A stretch of 7,492 nucleotides of DNA from an uncultured Chloroflexota bacterium. GTDB lineage: Bacteria; Chloroflexota; Anaerolineae; Promineifilales; Promineifilaceae. The notes under the pieces were generated by a model. That model saw only the letters and a list, made by a program, of their open reading frames with translations, ran no database searches and was not told where the DNA came from. Position 1 is the stretch's first letter; each line of letters begins with the position of its first letter. Where the stretch lies: the NCBI GenBank assembly GCA_937958365.1, contig CALFEW010000982.1:1-7492 (forward strand). Direction: 5' to 3'. A program made the position numbers and the translations under genes. This document shows, piece after piece, positions 6,813-7,492 of this stretch.

Positions 6813-6885
6813 TGCCCCGTAGGGGAATCGAACCCCTGTTTTAGCCTTGAGAGGGCTACGTCCTGGGCCGCTAGACGAACGGGGC
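6813..6885 (-). tRNA. tRNA-Glu (anticodon CUC)
   Basis: The 73-nt gene folds into a full cloverleaf: acceptor GCCCCGT/ACGGGGC (7 perfect pairs), D arm GTCT...GGAC, anticodon stem TAGCC/GGCTA with loop CTCTCAA, and T arm AGGGG/CCCCT with TTCGATT. Anticodon CUC (at 6851-6849) reads GAG. The sequence closely resembles bacterial tRNA-Glu, including the TTCGTCTAG start of the D arm. The discriminator is A and no CCA is encoded, so a CCA-adding enzyme must complete it. It has its own strong promoter and terminator, and so is a single-gene transcription unit. No integrated element or duplicated tRNA end is seen beside it. Confidence 0.97.
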
Positions 6886-6899
6886 GTTTAGCAGAGGGG

Positions 6900-6928
6900 A
6901 TTCTAACAAACGGCCGTTCCCCTGTCAA
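6900..6928 (-). promoter_or_regulatory. Near-consensus sigma-70 promoter of tRNA-Glu
   Basis: On the minus strand a perfect TTGACA (6928-6923), a 17-bp spacer and TAGAAT (6905-6900) lie upstream of the tRNA. The start would be near 6893, about 8 nt before the mature 5' end. The spacer contains one copy of the ACGGCCGT palindrome (6910-6917). The -35 lies only 7 bp past the stop of the peptidase gene. Confidence 0.9.
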
Positions 6929-6935
6929 CCAATCA

Positions 6936-7492
6936 TTATTCTCGTAACCGGTTATAACGCCGCAGCGCGTCTTGCAAACGGCCGTGCGGTAAAGCGTGCA
7001 GCGTGGCCCCATGGATCCCCTGCATAGTCTCTGCGGCCACCAATGCGTTAACGATGGCTTCTTCGGTGGCCTGCACCACCGCATCGAAAAAGTGGTCAAT
7101 GTGGGCATTGGGCACGGCGGCGTAGGTTTCCAGGCCGTCGGGGGAAATGGTGGGCGAAACGGCCGTCGAAAAAGCCAGAAAAATGTCGCCAGAATGGTGA
7201 TGGGCGGTGCTGCCGGTACGCGCCAATCCCAAACTCGCCCGGCGCGCCAGCCGCTTGAGCTGGCCGGGTAAAAAAGGCGCGTCGGTAGCCACCAGAATGA
7301 TGATGGAACTGCTTAACGTGGGCATAGATTGATGAGACGGCCGTAAATCGTCAATCTCCTGGCCCACCGGCGCACCCGCCACCAACAACTGCTCCCGCTG
7401 CCCAAAATTAGATTGCACCAACACCCCCACCGTGTAATCGCCCACCGGTACAGATACCCGGCGCGAGGCTGTGCCTATCCCACCCTTGAAAT
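6936..7492 (-). CDS. DmpA/P1-family aminopeptidase, C-terminal part (5' end outside window)
   Basis: The frame is open to the right edge; 184 residues plus the TAA stop are visible, and the N-terminal half is missing. FKGGIGTASR (visible 1-10), GDYTVGVLVQSN, VATDAPFLPGQLKRLARRASLG and SGDIFLAFSTA are signature stretches of the S58/P1 family (L-aminopeptidase/D-esterase DmpA, beta-peptidyl aminopeptidases). These N-terminal-nucleophile hydrolases cut themselves into alpha and beta chains just before the catalytic serine. Here that serine is within SSSIII (visible 60-62, bases 7305-7313), most likely the last of the three, leaving a beta chain of about 123 residues, close to the usual 126. It should release N-terminal residues from small peptides or amides, possibly D- or beta-residues. 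An internal GTG at 7445 opens a shorter frame but is not the true start, because homology continues upstream. Confidence 0.9.
   Translation of the reverse strand, partial: FKGGIGTASRRVSVPVGDYTVGVLVQSNFGQREQLLVAGAPVGQEIDDLRPSHQSMPTLSSSIIILVATDAPFLPGQLKRLARRASLGLARTGSTAHHHSGDIFLAFSTAVSPTISPDGLETYAAVPNAHIDHFFDAVVQATEEAIVNALVAAETMQGIHGATLHALPHGRLQDALRRYNRLRE

Larger units (their letters stand above)
36..7344. repeat. Highly iterated palindrome ACGGCCGT, 20 copies across the window
   Basis: Exact copies start at 36, 268, 571, 979, 1287, 1623, 1795, 2814, 2870, 3347, 3395, 3544, 3856, 4849, 5899, 6307, 6910, 6978, 7159 and 7337. Seven are in the M50 gene, six in the UbiB-like gene, three in the sensor kinase, three in the peptidase and one in the tRNA promoter. 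In the genes it is read in all three frames: as Thr-Ala-Val (10 copies), x-Gly-Arg (5) and Arg-Pro (4). Protein sequence therefore does not explain it. None lies in 1803-2813, which holds both plus-strand genes. Near-misses such as CCGGCCGT at 2137-2144 are rare. The function is unknown. Confidence 0.9.

Noticed and set aside
6813..6885. tRNA-Glu as an integration site
   Set aside because: No integrase gene, no duplicated tRNA 3' end and no composition change are seen next to it.
36..7344. The ACGGCCGT copies as a CRISPR array or transposon remnants
   Set aside because: Spacing is irregular (48 to over 1000 bp), the repeat is only 8 bp, the flanks are unrelated, and most copies lie in intact genes.

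Overview
The window appears to be chromosomal DNA of a moderately GC-rich, free-living bacterium. The best guess is a filamentous Chloroflexota (Anaerolineae, Caldilineae or Ardenticatenia-like). This rests on the mix of a 7TM-PAS-GAF sensor kinase, an unusual CxxA mycoredoxin-like protein, a PqqD-like/M50 membrane protease and an ABC1/UbiB kinase with divergent surroundings. It is an inference from protein style; there is no rRNA or marker gene to prove it. No mobile element, CRISPR array or phage gene was seen.

Layout. Positions 1-1835 (minus) hold most of a polytopic membrane zinc metalloprotease (M50 type, PqqD-like N-terminus), which runs off the left edge. A 100-bp divergent control region (1836-1935) separates it from a two-gene plus-strand operon: a small Cys-rich protein of unknown function (1936-2328), overlapping by 4 bp a glutaredoxin-like protein with a CGHA active site (2325-2630). 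Converging on that pair is a minus-strand ABC1/AarF/UbiB-family kinase (2673-4313). It has a possible leaderless promoter in the 87-bp gap that follows a large sensor histidine kinase (4401-6647, minus). Upstream of the sensor kinase lie a 127-bp AT-richer gap, a Rho-independent terminator, a tRNA-Glu(CUC) gene (6813-6885, minus) and a near-consensus tRNA promoter (6900-6928). The right edge carries the 3' part of a DmpA/P1-family self-processing aminopeptidase (6936-7492, minus).

How the parts work together. The genes do not form one obvious pathway. Themes are membrane proteolysis (M50), thiol redox (glutaredoxin-like), membrane lipid or quinone homeostasis (UbiB-like) and signalling (a histidine kinase with no response regulator in view). 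The kinase and the UbiB-like gene are co-directional and could be partly co-transcribed.

The most striking feature is not a gene. The 8-bp palindrome ACGGCCGT occurs 20 times in 7.5 kb, where about 0.2 copies would be expected by base composition. It lies in four different genes, in all three reading frames, and once inside the spacer of the tRNA promoter. It behaves like a highly iterated palindrome, comparable in style to the cyanobacterial HIP1 element but with a different sequence, and points to genome-wide DNA-level selection in this organism.
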